This document shows, piece after piece, positions 1 to 10,483 of a stretch of 64,000 nucleotides of DNA. A program made the position numbers and the translations under genes. Numbering within the stretch: the first letter of the stretch is position 1; each line of letters begins with the position of its first letter. The stretch lies in the NCBI GenBank assembly GCA_022702545.1, contig JAHRBC010000004.1, positions 4,246,001 to 4,310,000 of the forward strand, written 5' to 3'. Source of the DNA: Phycomyces nitens. Taxonomy: Eukaryota; Mucoromycota; Mucoromycetes; Mucorales; Phycomycetaceae. Under the pieces are notes generated by a model. That model ran no database searches, was not told the DNA's origin, and worked only from the letters and a program-made list of their open reading frames with translations.

Positions 1-48
1 AATGGTTACCCTTTCCTGTTAATTTTTTTAAATACAAAACAACTCAAA

Positions 49-3000
49 ATGTCTTTTTACTCAAGCAACGAAGTTGAATGCAAGTGCTCTGTATGCTCAC
101 CAACTGGCAGAACATTCGAGCTGGTATCAGCCCAAACATATCGCAGACATGTTGCTGATGATATTTTGCGAAGATTACAAAGACAGGATTCATGTATATA
201 CAGACACAAATAATTTTTTGGCGGAAATTTAATAATATTATATAATATAGCATTGGTCCCTGAAGCAATGGCCATGAATGTGAATGGCAATGTCAATGAC
301 ATGGAGATTGAGACCAACATCATTGTTGAGACTCATGTTGAATGTATGTATATAATTTTATTAAAAGCTTTTAACTAATTGTTGTCTATAATATTTTGGT
401 TTTATAGCCCATGAAGAAATGCCAAGCTCACCTTTTGCTGAAGTTGATGATGATGCTGAGAGTGTGGAATCCGTGAATTCTGATACCTTTGAAGAGGAAT
501 ATGAGACAATTGAAGGTTAGTAAAATCGCAAAATATTTTAAAAAAAATATCAGAGATATTAATTCAATAAATTAAATAGACCAATCCTTTGTCTTTGATA
601 TGCCAACCAACCCGACCCATCTATTCATTGCCTCCTTTGCTGCGTTCTTCATCTCCAAATACGTTGTCAACTCAGGTGGTGTCATATTGATCAAGTTTAT
701 TAATGAGGTTTTGGCTCAATTTGGACAATCGTTCCGCCTACCATTGAGTCTGAATGCCCTCTACAATATAACGGGGTTGAATTCAGTAACAAAAGGAGTC
801 CAACGTTATGTGGCCTGTGGTGAATGCCACAAGATATATTCTGAGTCCGAGATGGTTCCACAGTGCTGTACTTTCAGAAAGCTTTCCAGAAATATGTGCG
901 AAAATGAGCTTTTCTTGGGGTCATCCAGTAGCTTGGCTCCACCAAAAAGGGTGTACATGTACAACTCGGTCACAAACACCTTGTCTTCTCTCTTCCGCCG
1001 TCCTGAATTTAAGCGCATGGTCAACCATTGGAGATTCAGACAGCAAGTTCCAGACACACTGTTTGATATCTACGATGGAGCAAAGTGGGGTGCACTGAAA
1101 GACTGAAACGATGAACAATTTGTAGCCCATGAGTGGTCTCTGATGCTCACATTGAATATTGATTGGTTTCAGCCTTTTGATGGGGTTGCTTATTCTTGTG
1201 GAGCGATCTACCTTTCAATCAATAATTTGCCAAGAGAGGAGAGGTACAAGAAGGAGAACGTAGTACTTGTTGGTTTGATGCCAGGTCCGAAAGAAGCAAG
1301 AACAAGTGAAATCAATCACTATTTGGCCCCTCTTGTTGTCGAACTCAAGAAATTGTATGGTGGTATCATTATGCCGACCTTCCATTGTCCTTCTGGTGCT
1401 CTTGTTTGTGCAGCTCTTCTTTTGGTTGCTTGTGATATTCCTGCAGCTCGCAAAACATGTGGATTTACATCCCATGCCAGTACAAACGCCTGCCACAAGT
1501 GTAATCGCAGGTTTTCTCGCCTTCCTGGAAATGCTGGAATGGACTATTCTGGGTTCGTCTTCTCAGAGTGGGTGGCTCGAACAGATATTGAAAACCGTCA
1601 ACATGCTGCTGCCTGGAAGAGTGCGTCAAGTGATACTGAACAGAAGAGGATGGAAAGAGAGAATGGTGTCCGCTGGTCGGAACTCCATAATCTTGAGTAC
1701 TTTAATGTAGTTGAGTGCACCATTATTGACCCAATGCATAACCTCTTTCTGGGAACCGCAAAACGTATGATGCAGAAGTAGAGATCAGCTGGCCTGATTA
1801 CCAATAGACACTTGACAGAAATGCAGCAACAGGCTGAGACCATGGTCCTTCCCCCAGACTTCACGCCACTAAGAAAGAAAATTGGAAAGGATTTTCCTTT
1901 CATGAAGGCCGATGAGTGGAGATCTTGGTGCCTGGTGTACTCCCCTGTTCTTTTGCTGGGTCGTTTACCACGCGAGAATCTGGACAACTGGATGTGCTTT
2001 GTGAATGGGTGCAGATACTTGGCAAGACCGAGCATATCCAAAGATGAATTGGCTGAGGCCCACTACTGTCTGGAGTTGTTTGGCCATCAATGTCAGAACA
2101 TATACAGCACAGAATTCATCTCACCTAATATGCATCTGCATCTTCATCTGCAAGAAACGATCCTGAACTTTGGGCCGGTATATGGGTACTGGTTATTCAG
2201 CTTTGAACGATATAATGGTATCTTGAAAAGCTACTCCACAAATAAGAAAGATGGCTTTGAGGGAACCTTTATGAGAAAGTACCTTGAGGATATATTCAAA
2301 GTTGATCTTGCCCGTGGAATCTTGCCATTTGTTGAAAACGAATCGCACACTTCTTTGATTTCTGAACTTGTCCATATTGCTCCTGCTGTCACCATCCCCA
2401 CTACGCCATACATTCCTTTCTCTCCTGCTGGATTCCACCTGAAGAACTTCCTTGACTCCGCCAAACGCAATATATTTGGTGTCAAAGGCAATGAACCACT
2501 GCCACCGTCTGCCTTTCCTCTTGCTCTTGGCAACCACATGCCAATGAAAGAAGAAGAGTATGCCCACCTGCTTGAGTTCTACCGCACGTCATATGGTGAT
2601 GATCAAATAAGAGGATATCGAGATGCAGTTTTTGGGGAGACATTCATCAACAACATGATCCAGAAGATTCCTTCCATCAATCTTCTTGGCCAGGTTTATA
2701 AAAGTTGCAATGGTAGAGCCAACCGCGGATCATATATACAAGCCTTATTTGGTGAGAACAATGACCGTGGGATTAGTGCCTTCACTGGCCAAATTCAATA
2801 CCTTTTTGCAAATGCCATCTTTGATCCAAGAACTGGCCAATTTGATCAGCATGTTTTTGCATACATTAAGTGGTACCGGACAGCAAGCCAAGATGTAAGA
2901 AGTGGACAAGATGTAGAGCTGTGTGAGACGACATTTACCAGAGGCGATTACCAAAACATTCTGCCAGTACACCGTATTCTGTTGTCAGTTGCCATTGGAG

Positions 3001-3068
3001 AGCATATAACAGAAAGTGGAAACATTAAGATGCTCATTGTCCCTTTACTTAGAAAAATATATGCATAA
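49..3068 (+). pseudogene. TNP2-like (Transposase_21 type) transposase, broken by two in-frame stops
   Basis: Four exons splice in consistent phase: 49-193, 251-343, 408-515 and 580-3068, with GT-AG introns of 57-64 bp. The product would be about 944 residues. It begins with a short cysteine/histidine segment (CKCSVC, then a YRRHV run), then an acidic linker (exon 3). The long last exon carries family landmarks of fungal TNP2 transposases: LNIDWFQPF near 1150, CDIPAARKTCGF near 1430, a CHKC pair near 1490, and DPMHNLFLGTAKRM near 1730. The frame is interrupted by TGA at 1104-1106 and TAG at 1779-1781; on both sides the reading frame continues unchanged, so these are point nonsense changes, not frameshifts. 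Known role of the family: cut-and-paste transposition of CACTA-type elements. The copy looks recently inactivated. Confidence 0.8.
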
Positions 3069-3173
3069 ATATATATATAATACCATTTTTTTACTATCAA
3101 CATAATCAAAAATATTGGGAATATATGGCTCGGATAAATAAGATAGAGCAAAATAGAACAAAATAGAATATAT

Positions 3174-4412
3174 TTAATTATTTTTTACAGCCCATTGAGG
3201 GAGTGGGACTGCTAAATCAACAGGCAGTTCAGCTTCTTTCACAGCTGCAACACGCTTCAACAATTGGGCTGCTTTCTTCTTCAAAGACTGGGAAGCAAAA
3301 TCATCAACCATGTCCAGGAACTTTTGGAGCTATATTATAATAATTAAGTATATTTAATTTTTAATATAAAGAATAATATTTAAATATATATTACCTCATC
3401 ACTTCTCCAGCTTGGTCGGTAAGCTGTGAGCTGATCTTCACCATCAGTCTCATCATCTGACATTGCGGCCTTTTGCAACACCTTGACATAGTCAGACTTT
3501 CCCATCTCTCGGTCAATCCGTTCTTTATACTTGGCATATGCACCAGAACGACGTCGAAGAAGCTAGATATTTATTTCATCAATTTAAATTAAACTATATT
3601 TATTAAAAGTGATTGCCCAAAACTTACTGCCACACCACGCTGATGCCTTCTAGATGCTAATCGTTTTTTATCCGCAGCCTCTGGAGATCTGCGAAACTGA
3701 CACACCTGATTGCAGAAATGGTTTTTAACCATTCTGGCAAGATCGCTTGTTGCGACCCCAACAGAAGCTTCCTGGTTTCTCAGGTTGGCAATCAATACCA
3801 TGGCCAAACCATGGTTGTATCCACCCTTAAAGTAGCTGGTCAGGCACCACCCTGGTTTCGCATCATTTTCAGCTTCTTTTAAAGGATCAATGTGTTTAAA
3901 ATCTGGCTTTTTCAAGTAACCATTGATCATTTTCTATGAATAAAGCATTTAATATATTTACCATCACTATGTTTTCTAACAAAACTTACAGATATCTGAC
4001 GATGTCTTTTTCCAGGAACATGATTCTCCTCCAAAAGGGATCGAAAATCTGGCATCCTCTGGATCTCTACTGCCGTGTTTTGGCTGACTGGAGTGGTGCT
4101 GATGACTGTCTGGGCATCAACAATCTCCTTTACTGTTTGCTCCAAACAGGTGATTAAACCTTTGGAGTCCCCAACAATGGTCGTAATCATTTTTATTTGA
4201 TCAGCAAGACTATTGATATTTGCATTGGTTGAACACAACAAGGTGAGAACAGGATCTTCTAGTCCTTGAAAGTTATGAACAACTTCTGGTACTGGGCTAG
4301 TAGCAGCAATTAGAGGTGCTTGCATGCTACTATTGTTGGCCATTGCACTATGGGTAATAGCAGCAAACATGGGATTGTTCACTGAAATTCGGGAGGGGTC
4401 AAAGTTGTACAT
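3174..4412 (-). CDS. Companion protein of the TNP2-like transposon, four exons, intact
   Basis: Exons 4412-3990, 3933-3628, 3562-3395 and 3329-3174 all join in phase 0 with GT-AG introns of 56-66 bp and give about 350 residues ending in TAA. I do not recognise a catalytic domain. The N-terminal ~110 residues are polar with a possible coiled segment. The middle is basic and rich in Arg/Lys (RRSPEAADKKRLASRRHQR), followed by a second basic cluster (LLRRRSGAYAKYKERIDR) and a short YRPSWRSDE motif before a Lys-rich helix. This looks like a DNA-binding accessory protein. It is tail-to-tail with the transposase gene, and no frame break is visible although its partner is broken. The assignment to the element is from position; the function is inferred. 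Confidence 0.6.
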
Positions 4413-4867
4413 TTTCTACAAATAAATCAATATCAATTAATATAAATAAATATGCTGGTATATGTATATATACATACAAGTAAAAAGAGCAAGTAAGAGA
4501 GGTTGGTTTGGTTTGTTTGAGATGATATTTAAGAGAATTTTTCTACTTCTTTAATAAGATCAAAACGTCTTTTCAACTCAGAGAAGTATAAACATTGGAT
4601 ACACAAATTGGCATCTTCTTTTGGATTTTTTTGATTTACCAATCATATTTTATTTTACGATCCAGACATCTTGGCCAGAGTCTTTTTTTTTTCCTTTTTC
4701 TCCTTCTTTTCCTCTCTTATTATTTTTGATACTCAATACATGGTAAGTTTTTTTTAATATATTTTTTATTTTTACTGACTATGGGACTTGATTATAGAGG
4801 GTATATTCTCCCTTTGTTTCTACTTGAAAGACCAAACAAGACATGCAAACGTAAGATATCATTATGC
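4413..4867. other. Upstream region of the companion gene, no gene seen
   Basis: This AT-rich, pyrimidine-rich stretch lies between the companion gene start and the nested Tc1 element. On the minus strand the sequence just before the ATG reads like a 3' splice site (TTGTAG then AAA ATG), so the companion gene may have a 5' untranslated exon here. I see no open frame with recognisable content. Confidence 0.4.
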
Positions 4868-6223
4868 CTAGTAAACTCACACACAAAAATGTTTGAACCT
4901 CTCACAAAAATCCTAAAAAAACGGTTTTTTTGAAAAATAAAAACATTATTTTCTCTTCTTTTTACTAATCAACACCAACATGAAAATATCATTTGCAGCA
5001 GAGAACATTCGCGGCCCATATTATAAGGCTGATGAGCTCAAGTTTGGTGGAATCATGTACTTGCACTTGGCTGAGATTGGTCTCACAAGGATTTCGGCAA
5101 TTGTCGAAATGAATTTGTCAACTGTCAAGAAGATCATTAAGAGATTCAAAGAAACAGGATCTCCCCTTCCTAGAAAGAGCTCTGGACGACCAAAAATAAT
5201 TAACGAGAGGACGGAGAGACATCTTGTGCAATGCGTACGGAAGAATCCATTTGCCAATTACAATCAGCTGAGATTCGCATTGCAGGAGATGGAGATTATT
5301 GTCTGTAGAGCAACAGTAATCAGTTGTCTCAAGAACCTTGGCTTTGGTGCTTATATTGCAGCTCATAAGCCAGCTTTGACAGAAAGACACAAGCAAAGAA
5401 GACTGCAATGGGCCAAGGATCATGTTAATTGGACAGATGACCAATGGAGCAGTGTAGTCTGGTCTGATGAGTCACGATTCACAGTCGAGGGCAATGATGG
5501 CAGTGCTTGGGTGATCAGACGAGTTGGAGAGAGGTACCAGGAAGGGAATATTGTACCAGTGACGAAGTGGGGCAAGGGTAGTGCCATGATATGGAGCTGT
5601 TTCTGAGCAGGTGGTTTTGGCCCTTTGGTCTTCCTCGAAGGCAATGTAAACCAAGACGTATATGTCAACACTTTGGCCCAGAACTTCCTTCCCTGGGTCA
5701 AAAATCTGGCAGAGGAACAGGATAAGGAGTTCATACTCCAAGAAGATGGCGCCAGCTGCCATACTGGCTCCTATGCGAAGTGGTGGAAAGAGGGTCATGC
5801 AATCAAGGGCTTTGAGTACTGGCCTGCTCAAAGTCCTGATTTAAATCCCATTGAGCACGTTTGGTGGGCCCTCGAAGTAAAGATGAGTGAAGTAAGGGCC
5901 AGTATCCAAAATGTGGCCGATTTGAAGGTTGCAATGCAACGACAATGGCAGATACTGGGCACTGAACTTGCTTCACGTTTAGTGGGGAGTATGCAAAGTC
6001 GATGTCAGGCAGTGATTGATGCAAAAGGCAGTCATACTAAATACTAGTTTGTTATTTTTTTTTAATAAATGAATACTTGACATGTATATCTTTTTATGTT
6101 TCAAGTTTGGATGCTCTAGCTATCATCACTGTTGAGATATTAAATGTTGAATATATGTAAGCATTTCTTTCCTTGAAAAATTATTTGCATAGGTCCAAAC
6201 ATTCTTTTATCTGAGTTTACAAG
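4868..6223 (+). mobile_element. Tc1/mariner-type element with ~30-bp terminal inverted repeats
   Basis: The left end contains GTAAACTCA followed a few bases later by AATGTTTGAACC (4871-4899). The right end carries the same blocks in reverse complement (6192-6219, with one base different in the second block). Total length is about 1.36 kb, normal for Tc1. The transposase pseudogene lies between the repeats. A TA precedes the right repeat (6224-6225), but the matching TA on the left is displaced, so the exact ends are uncertain by a few bases. Confidence 0.7.
4980..6047 (+). pseudogene. Tc1/mariner transposase with one in-frame TGA
   Basis: An ATG at 4980 opens a 355-codon frame interrupted only by TGA at 5604-5606. 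The N-terminal half is a helix-turn-helix region (LTRISAIVEMNLSTVKKIIKRF, given here only as a landmark, followed by a GRP-type linker SSGRPK). The catalytic triad is present: WSDESRF supplies the first Asp, LQEDGASCHTG the second, and SPDLNPIEHVWW the third acidic residue (Glu), with spacing typical of DD34E. Family knowledge: Tc1 transposases cut at TA dinucleotides. Without the TGA this would be a complete transposase, so the copy is recently disabled. The replaced residue lies just after the SCF motif before the second Asp. Confidence 0.88.
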
Positions 6224-6780
6224 TACTCACCATCTTTCTATACTCTGCTTTCCTATTATCCTTACTTACTCTGGTCTTGGCTCTTGAAAAATATTATGGT
6301 AAATATATATAAAATATTATTTTTTGTTTTACAGTTACTAAATATCTGTTATAGATTCTTTTGGCTCATCTCTCATTTATACTGCTGTGTTGTGGCCGAT
6401 GATATAAAGTAAGTTATTTTAAAACAAGTCTCTTATACTTTCAGCATACATTATACTAACTGTGGTACTTCAAAACAGGACCAAAGAGTATAAAATGTTT
6501 GTTATGATACCTGTAAGTACCGCAATATATATATTTTACATTTTGATGACTATATTCTAATGGACTCTTTATTCTAGAGTATAAAATATAGCACTGGACA
6601 ACTCCCTGAGTATACTTCATTTTGCCCAAGATCTGGCCGTGAGTATTTATTTACAAATACAAATAGATACAGTAGCTCTAGTAAAGAAATCAATCGTATG
6701 ATTATAGCCCCCACCTAGAGAATATTTTTTATGAAACAAATAAAAACAAAATGATTATTCAGTCAAAACGCTTCTTTAAA
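6224..6780. other. AT-rich stretch with splice-like signals, no gene assigned
   Basis: Several short segments on + are bounded by good splice consensus: GTAAGT at about 6409 with TTTCAG near 6442, GTAAGTACC near 6511 with TTCTAG near 6575, and GTGAGT near 6640. No continuous coding frame with a recognisable product could be assembled. It may be a decayed upstream exon set or part of the surrounding transposon. Confidence 0.25.
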
Positions 6781-6783
6781 ATC

Positions 6784-6912
6784 TACACTTTCCCCATAAT
6801 TGTGTATCATGAACTACACTTTCTCCATAATCATGTACCGTAAACTACACTTACTCTTCATTGTCTATTATAAATTAATTAATAAATAATATTATGAAAT
6901 GGAGAAAGTGTA
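6784..6912. repeat. Subterminal repeats, CACTTTCYCC type, direct and inverted
   Basis: Three direct copies of about 22 bp start at 6784, 6815 and 6845 (31- and 30-bp spacing), beginning TACACTTTCCCC, TACACTTTCTCC and TACACTTACTCT. An inverted copy lies at 6891-6912 and ends GGAGAAAGTGTA. The mix of direct and inverted copies of a CACT-starting motif is what transposases of the CACTA group bind. Coordinates are exact to within one or two bases. Confidence 0.6.
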
Positions 6913-7269
6913 TGTGCTGAGGTGGTACCCAATTCTTAATCTTTTTTTATAACAAATGAAACTCAAAATGGATTTTACTGACCACATAAGCTTGGAGTAC
7001 AAGTGTTTACACAGAGTACATATTATGGATTGTATATGACAGACTAAAGAACTCTATTGTGGTGTGACAGGTAAAGGGTTTCTTTATGATCTCAAGCTTC
7101 TTTCTACCCGTTATTATTAAGCTAGGTATCATGATGGTAATTAGAGTAAAACCATATAGAAATCAATGATTTAAACATAATATTCCCACTCTTTCTACCC
7201 TATGAAACTGTATGCTTTTTGCAGTGAGAGAAAGAAAAGGTGAAAATATGGATAGAGATATATAACTTC

Positions 7270-8290
7270 GCTCGGGACAGTTGAATATATTCTTGACAGC
7301 AATGGAAACAGGGAGGAAGAGATATAATAGGAGAGGGGAACTAGATAATTTCACTCAGGACAATTACTAAAGTTGACAGCAAGGTACTGGGAAGATACAG
7401 ATTTGGACGGAAAAGGGAATTGGATGAAAAGAAAAATCAATCTTGGCACAGGTATGACTAGGAATTTCTATACAAGACAATTCACTAGTTCAGGGATGGA
7501 AATTAAGAGAGAGGTAACTGATAATGTTTATTGATTGAAATTTTGGTCTCTTATATAGACTTTGTAAAATGTTACTTAGTGATAAATCGTGAATTGATTA
7601 ATAATAAAATATAGGAATTGGGTGTGTGAATGAAAAATAGAACAGTATATGAGATAATGAATAAGGATAATAATGACTTTGGGGGGAGGTATGAGATGAT
7701 AAGACAAAATAAGATATGATAGTATGAGAAAATGGGATATACAGTGAAGGTGATAATATAAAAATGGAGGACAAATATGATAAGACAAAATGAGATATGA
7801 AAATGTGCGAAGACAATGTAAATATGAAGTATGAAGATATGGATAACAGTAATATGATAAAGTGAGCAGTGTGAGAGAAGGGACAGAGATATGAAGGGGT
7901 ATGAATAAAATGAAGTGCCAATGTGTGAGAGGGTGTAAAGAGGTAGATAACATGAAGAGAAAGATAAGTGCGCACAGACAGCAATGTGGGGAGAAGGGAA
8001 GGGAAGATAGATGACAAAAATAGTGTACAATGGATAAATATGGAAATGGATAGGAGGGGTTTGAAATGAGAGCGAGGGTGACAAATATGGAAAATCAAAG
8101 AAGTGCAGAGAAAAGGGAGATATGAGAAATAAGGTGACTTGCAAAATGGAGAAAGGCGACATTGCCAAGTTGATCAGGATGCTACGTCACGCTTTCTAGC
8201 AGGGAAGACCTTGGAAAAGTCACGTGAAATGGAGAGAAGTGGGCAAAGCTGGAAAATCTACAACACCTGTGTCTCAAGAGTGACACGTGT
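7270..8290 (-). mobile_element. Solo LTR remnant (unit 1), reverse orientation
   Basis: Read on the minus strand, the region near 7520-7560 has TATATAAG followed by CAATAAAC, the usual promoter and poly(A) arrangement of a long terminal repeat. The + strand is extremely purine-rich between 7600 and 8150. The distal part (CTACAACACCTGTGT, 8260-8275) recurs in two other places upstream of the tRNA gene. The ends are not defined. Confidence 0.4.
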
Positions 8291-8345
8291 TGAGTTATGG
8301 GTTGTGAAGCAACTGGTCAGAATTGTTTGATAAATGATATTCTTG
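8236..8345. repeat. Direct repeat copy A (pair with 9122-9225)
   Basis: The sequence around 8265-8345 (GTGTTGAGTTATG, then AACTGGTCAGAAT and TATTCTTG) is closely repeated at 9138-9225 with small changes. The two copies lie at the same relative position within neighbouring LTR-like units, showing that these units belong to one family. Confidence 0.6.
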
Positions 8346-8369
8346 GAAGGAGTTCGGACTTCGCAAGAA

Positions 8370-8570
8370 AATAGAAAACAGAAAACGGAAAACAGAGACA
8401 GAACAAGAAAGACAAACGGAAAACAGACGGAACAAAGAGAAAGACAGAGGAAAACAGACGGAAGACAGAGAGAACAGAGAGAGAAACCAACAGGAATCGG
8501 GGCAGAACAAGAGAAAGAGAAAAACGGACGGAAAACGGAAAACAGAACAGAAAACAGAACGGACACAACT
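8370..8570. repeat. Low-complexity purine tract (AACAGA/AACGGA type)
   Basis: About 200 bp of imperfect short repeats built from AAAACAGA, AAACGGA and GAACAGAGA. The + strand is almost free of T. It separates two LTR-like units and resembles the tandem array at 9296-9420, suggesting expansion of the same short unit in related LTRs. Confidence 0.75.
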
Positions 8571-9160
8571 TAGTACTCCTTCAGGACAATACTCAAGTTG
8601 GTTACAGATAAGTAAAATGAATAAACGATCCAATGATGATTTTATTTCGAGGACAAACTTGTCCTTATTTATACAAAAGTCAAATTCGAAGAATTTGGCA
8701 TTTTCAAGAGTTACAACTGGATCCACGGATCCTCTTGGAGTTGATCTACCGATCAACGGGTTTTGTTCAGAATAAAATGAAAAAAGAAAAGAAAGATGAT
8801 CCCAAAAATATGGATCAGACTTAGACAACGACAAAATTTACATAAAAGGAAACTAAAAGAAGTGAAAGTTCAATTTAAAATAAAGAAGTCGATCGGTTTG
8901 TTTTCAAGACTAGCAGTCAGGTGATCTGGGATCGACGATGAGGAGGGAAAGGGTGACGTTTCAAGACCAGCGGTCAGGTGATTTGGGGTCGACGAGGAGG
9001 GAAAGCGAGTGACGTGTCAAGTTCGGTGGTCACGTGACTCAAGAGTTGAAAATAAAGGGGGAAAAATGATGACGTTTCAAGGTCAACGTCATCGTTCTGA
9101 GTCACACGGGCTACTTTTGGGCGTAGCTGGAAAATCCCACCACGGATGTGTCAAGTGACG
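8562..9160 (-). mobile_element. Solo LTR remnant (unit 2), reverse orientation
   Basis: It starts near ACACAACTTAGTACTCC and runs to CCACGGATGTGTCA. On the minus strand TATAAATAAGG (near 8670) is followed by AATAAAATC (near 8640), again an LTR-like promoter and poly(A) pair. The opening GGACAATACTCAAGTT motif is shared with the unit starting near 9445. Confidence 0.45.
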
Positions 9161-9225
9161 CGTGTTGAGTTATGGTGTGTGGTGCAACAGGTCAGAATAT
9201 ATAAATAATATATATTGTATTCTTG
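9122..9225. repeat. Direct repeat copy B (pair with 8236-8345)
   Basis: It contains GTGTTGAGTTATGG, CAACAGGTCAGAAT and TGTATTCTTG in the same order as copy A. A short AT insertion (ATATAAATAATATATA) distinguishes this copy. Confidence 0.6.
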
Positions 9226-9295
9226 TGATTTCGCTCAGGACAATCCAACAAGAAGAATTTGACAATCAGACGGGACTTGAAATAGATAAAGACAG

Positions 9296-9420
9296 TAAAC
9301 AGGCAAACGGACAGGCAAATGGACAGGTAAACGGACAACGGACAAACGGACAAACGGACAAACGGACAAACGGACAAACGGACAAACGAACAAACAGACA
9401 ACAGACAACAGACAAACGAT
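9296..9420. repeat. Tandem array of an 8-bp unit (AAACGGAC)
   Basis: At least five nearly perfect consecutive copies of ACAAACGG lie at 9340-9385, flanked by diverged copies (CAGGCAAACGGA, CAAACAGACAACAGA). The array lies between two LTR-like units. It creates long but meaningless open frames on both strands. Confidence 0.85.
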
Positions 9421-9442
9421 GAGACAGTACTTGTAGATCCTA

Positions 9443-10001
9443 ACAGTGTGCAACTTAGTATTTCCCGCAGGACAATAGCTCAAGTTCAGGGACGATGTTC
9501 AAAAGAAATAGAGAGAAAACTGAATGTATTTTATTGAATAAAAAATGGAGCTCTTTTATACTAATTGACAACTGTGCACGTAGTGACAATCTAGATATAA
9601 CTTATGCTGAATGATGATTATCGAGAAGAGTGTACAGTTCTTCGGGCATAATCACAAAAGGAAATAATCGAAAGGAAAACAAAAAGGAAACTAAACATCA
9701 AGAGAGAAATGCACTATCGGGAAGTATACAAAAGGAGTAATATCAAGAAGTGCGAAAGGAACAAGTGCAATGCAGTGGGAAGCAAACAAAAAAGGAAATA
9801 TAAATCAAAGGAAAAGAAAGGGGAAAACATTTAGAACTCAACGGGGCTGTTGACGTAGACAAATGATTCCAAGAGATCGGATCATGCCTTGCATGTCCCA
9901 AGGGAAGGTGACGTCTTCGACTGTCCCAAGGTAAAAACTTCAAAGTCACTAGTAAATTGAGGGTTGGTGGTCGTTGCTGGAACATTCTACAACACTTGTG
10001 T
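9443..10001 (-). mobile_element. Solo LTR remnant (unit 3), next to the tRNA gene
   Basis: It begins TGTGCAACTTAGTATTTCC and ends CACTTGTGTCACA, so it has TG...CA borders. The minus strand has TATAAAAGAGC (near 9555) followed by CAATAAAATAC (near 9530). Its distal end stops about 12 bp before the initiator tRNA gene. The border positions are read from the repeat pattern; no target duplication was found. Confidence 0.5.
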
Positions 10002-10014
10002 CACAAGAGTATAT

Positions 10015-10038
10015 AGCTGAATAGCGCAGAGGAAGCGC

Positions 10039-10078
<40 letters not shown>

Positions 10079-10086
10079 TTCAGCTA
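10015..10086 (+). tRNA. Initiator tRNA-Met (anticodon CAT)
   Basis: All 72 bases fold into a cloverleaf: acceptor stem AGCTGAA/TTCAGCT, D stem GCGC/GCGC, anticodon stem TTGGG/CCCAA with loop CCCATAA, T stem GGAGG/CCTCC with loop ATCGAAA, discriminator A. The A1-T72 pair, three consecutive G-C pairs next to the anticodon loop, and the ATCGAAA T loop (no TTC) are the marks of eukaryotic initiators rather than elongator Met. There is no intron. A T-run (10104-10107) downstream could terminate RNA polymerase III. LTR remnants crowd it on both sides. Confidence 0.95.
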
Positions 10087-10115
10087 TAATCTGTTTGATA
10101 TTATTTTGATAAATA

Positions 10116-10483
10116 TGTCGTGCTTAATTTTGGTGAGACTGTGTCGGACATTATTTTGTCGTTTTGGATCTGGGTTGTTCTTCCAATGCTATAACACAGC
10201 CAATATTGGTCAAACCCACTGGGAATCATAAACGAGGATAAAAGAGTAAAAAGAGGATAGAAGATAGATACTTTTTATTCAATGAAATATTGTCCTCTTT
10301 TATATCTTTTCTAAACCCACTCAGCCATCATAAATGTCTGTTTCGGTTTCTAATCTACTTTTGTTATAACTAATGTCTTCTAGGTCTTCAGAGAGCAAAA
10401 GGGAATCAATTCGGTCGTCGTTCTCAAAAGAGAACTCTGTGTAATTGTCATCCTGATTGGCTGACATTAATTCAGGCACGACA
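10116..10483 (-). mobile_element. Solo LTR, reverse orientation, 368 bp
   Basis: The borders form an inverted repeat: TGTCGTGC at 10116 and GCACGACA ending at 10483. Read on the minus strand, TATAAAAGAGG is followed by CAATATTTC and GAATAAAAAG (10260-10300), the promoter and poly(A) order of an LTR. It sits inside or at the edge of the 5' LTR of Gypsy-1, whose first ~11 bp are missing on the right side and seem to be present in mutated form at 10092-10115 on the left. Confidence 0.65.

Larger units (their letters stand above)
1..6914. mobile_element. TNP2/CACTA-like DNA transposon, left end outside the window
   Basis: This composite call is inferred. It covers a TNP2-type transposase gene on +, a convergent spliced companion gene on - (3' ends only about 105 bp apart) and, at the right, subterminal repeats beginning CACTTTCYCC in both orientations. 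An inverted copy at 6891-6912 ends in GGAGAAAGTG. CACTA elements end in CACT-type inverted repeats backed by subterminal repeats, so position 6910-6914 is a plausible right end. The left terminus is not in the window, so neither the terminal repeat nor the target duplication could be confirmed. A Tc1 element (4868-6223) is nested between the companion gene and the repeats. Confidence 0.45.

Noticed and set aside
7572..8168. Overlapping long minus-strand frames of Phe, Ser, Ile, Leu and Tyr (up to 198 codons)
   Set aside because: They arise because the + strand is nearly free of T-rich stop triplet complements (purine-rich LTR sequence). All three frames are open at once and no domain or splice signal is present.
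8258..8834. Minus-strand frames over the AACAGA tract resembling hydrophobic proteins
   Set aside because: Low-complexity repeat translated in several frames; no conserved motif.
9162..9483. Gln/Asn-rich + frame and Val/Cys/Leu-rich - frame over the AAACGGAC array
   Set aside because: Pure product of the 8-bp tandem repeat.
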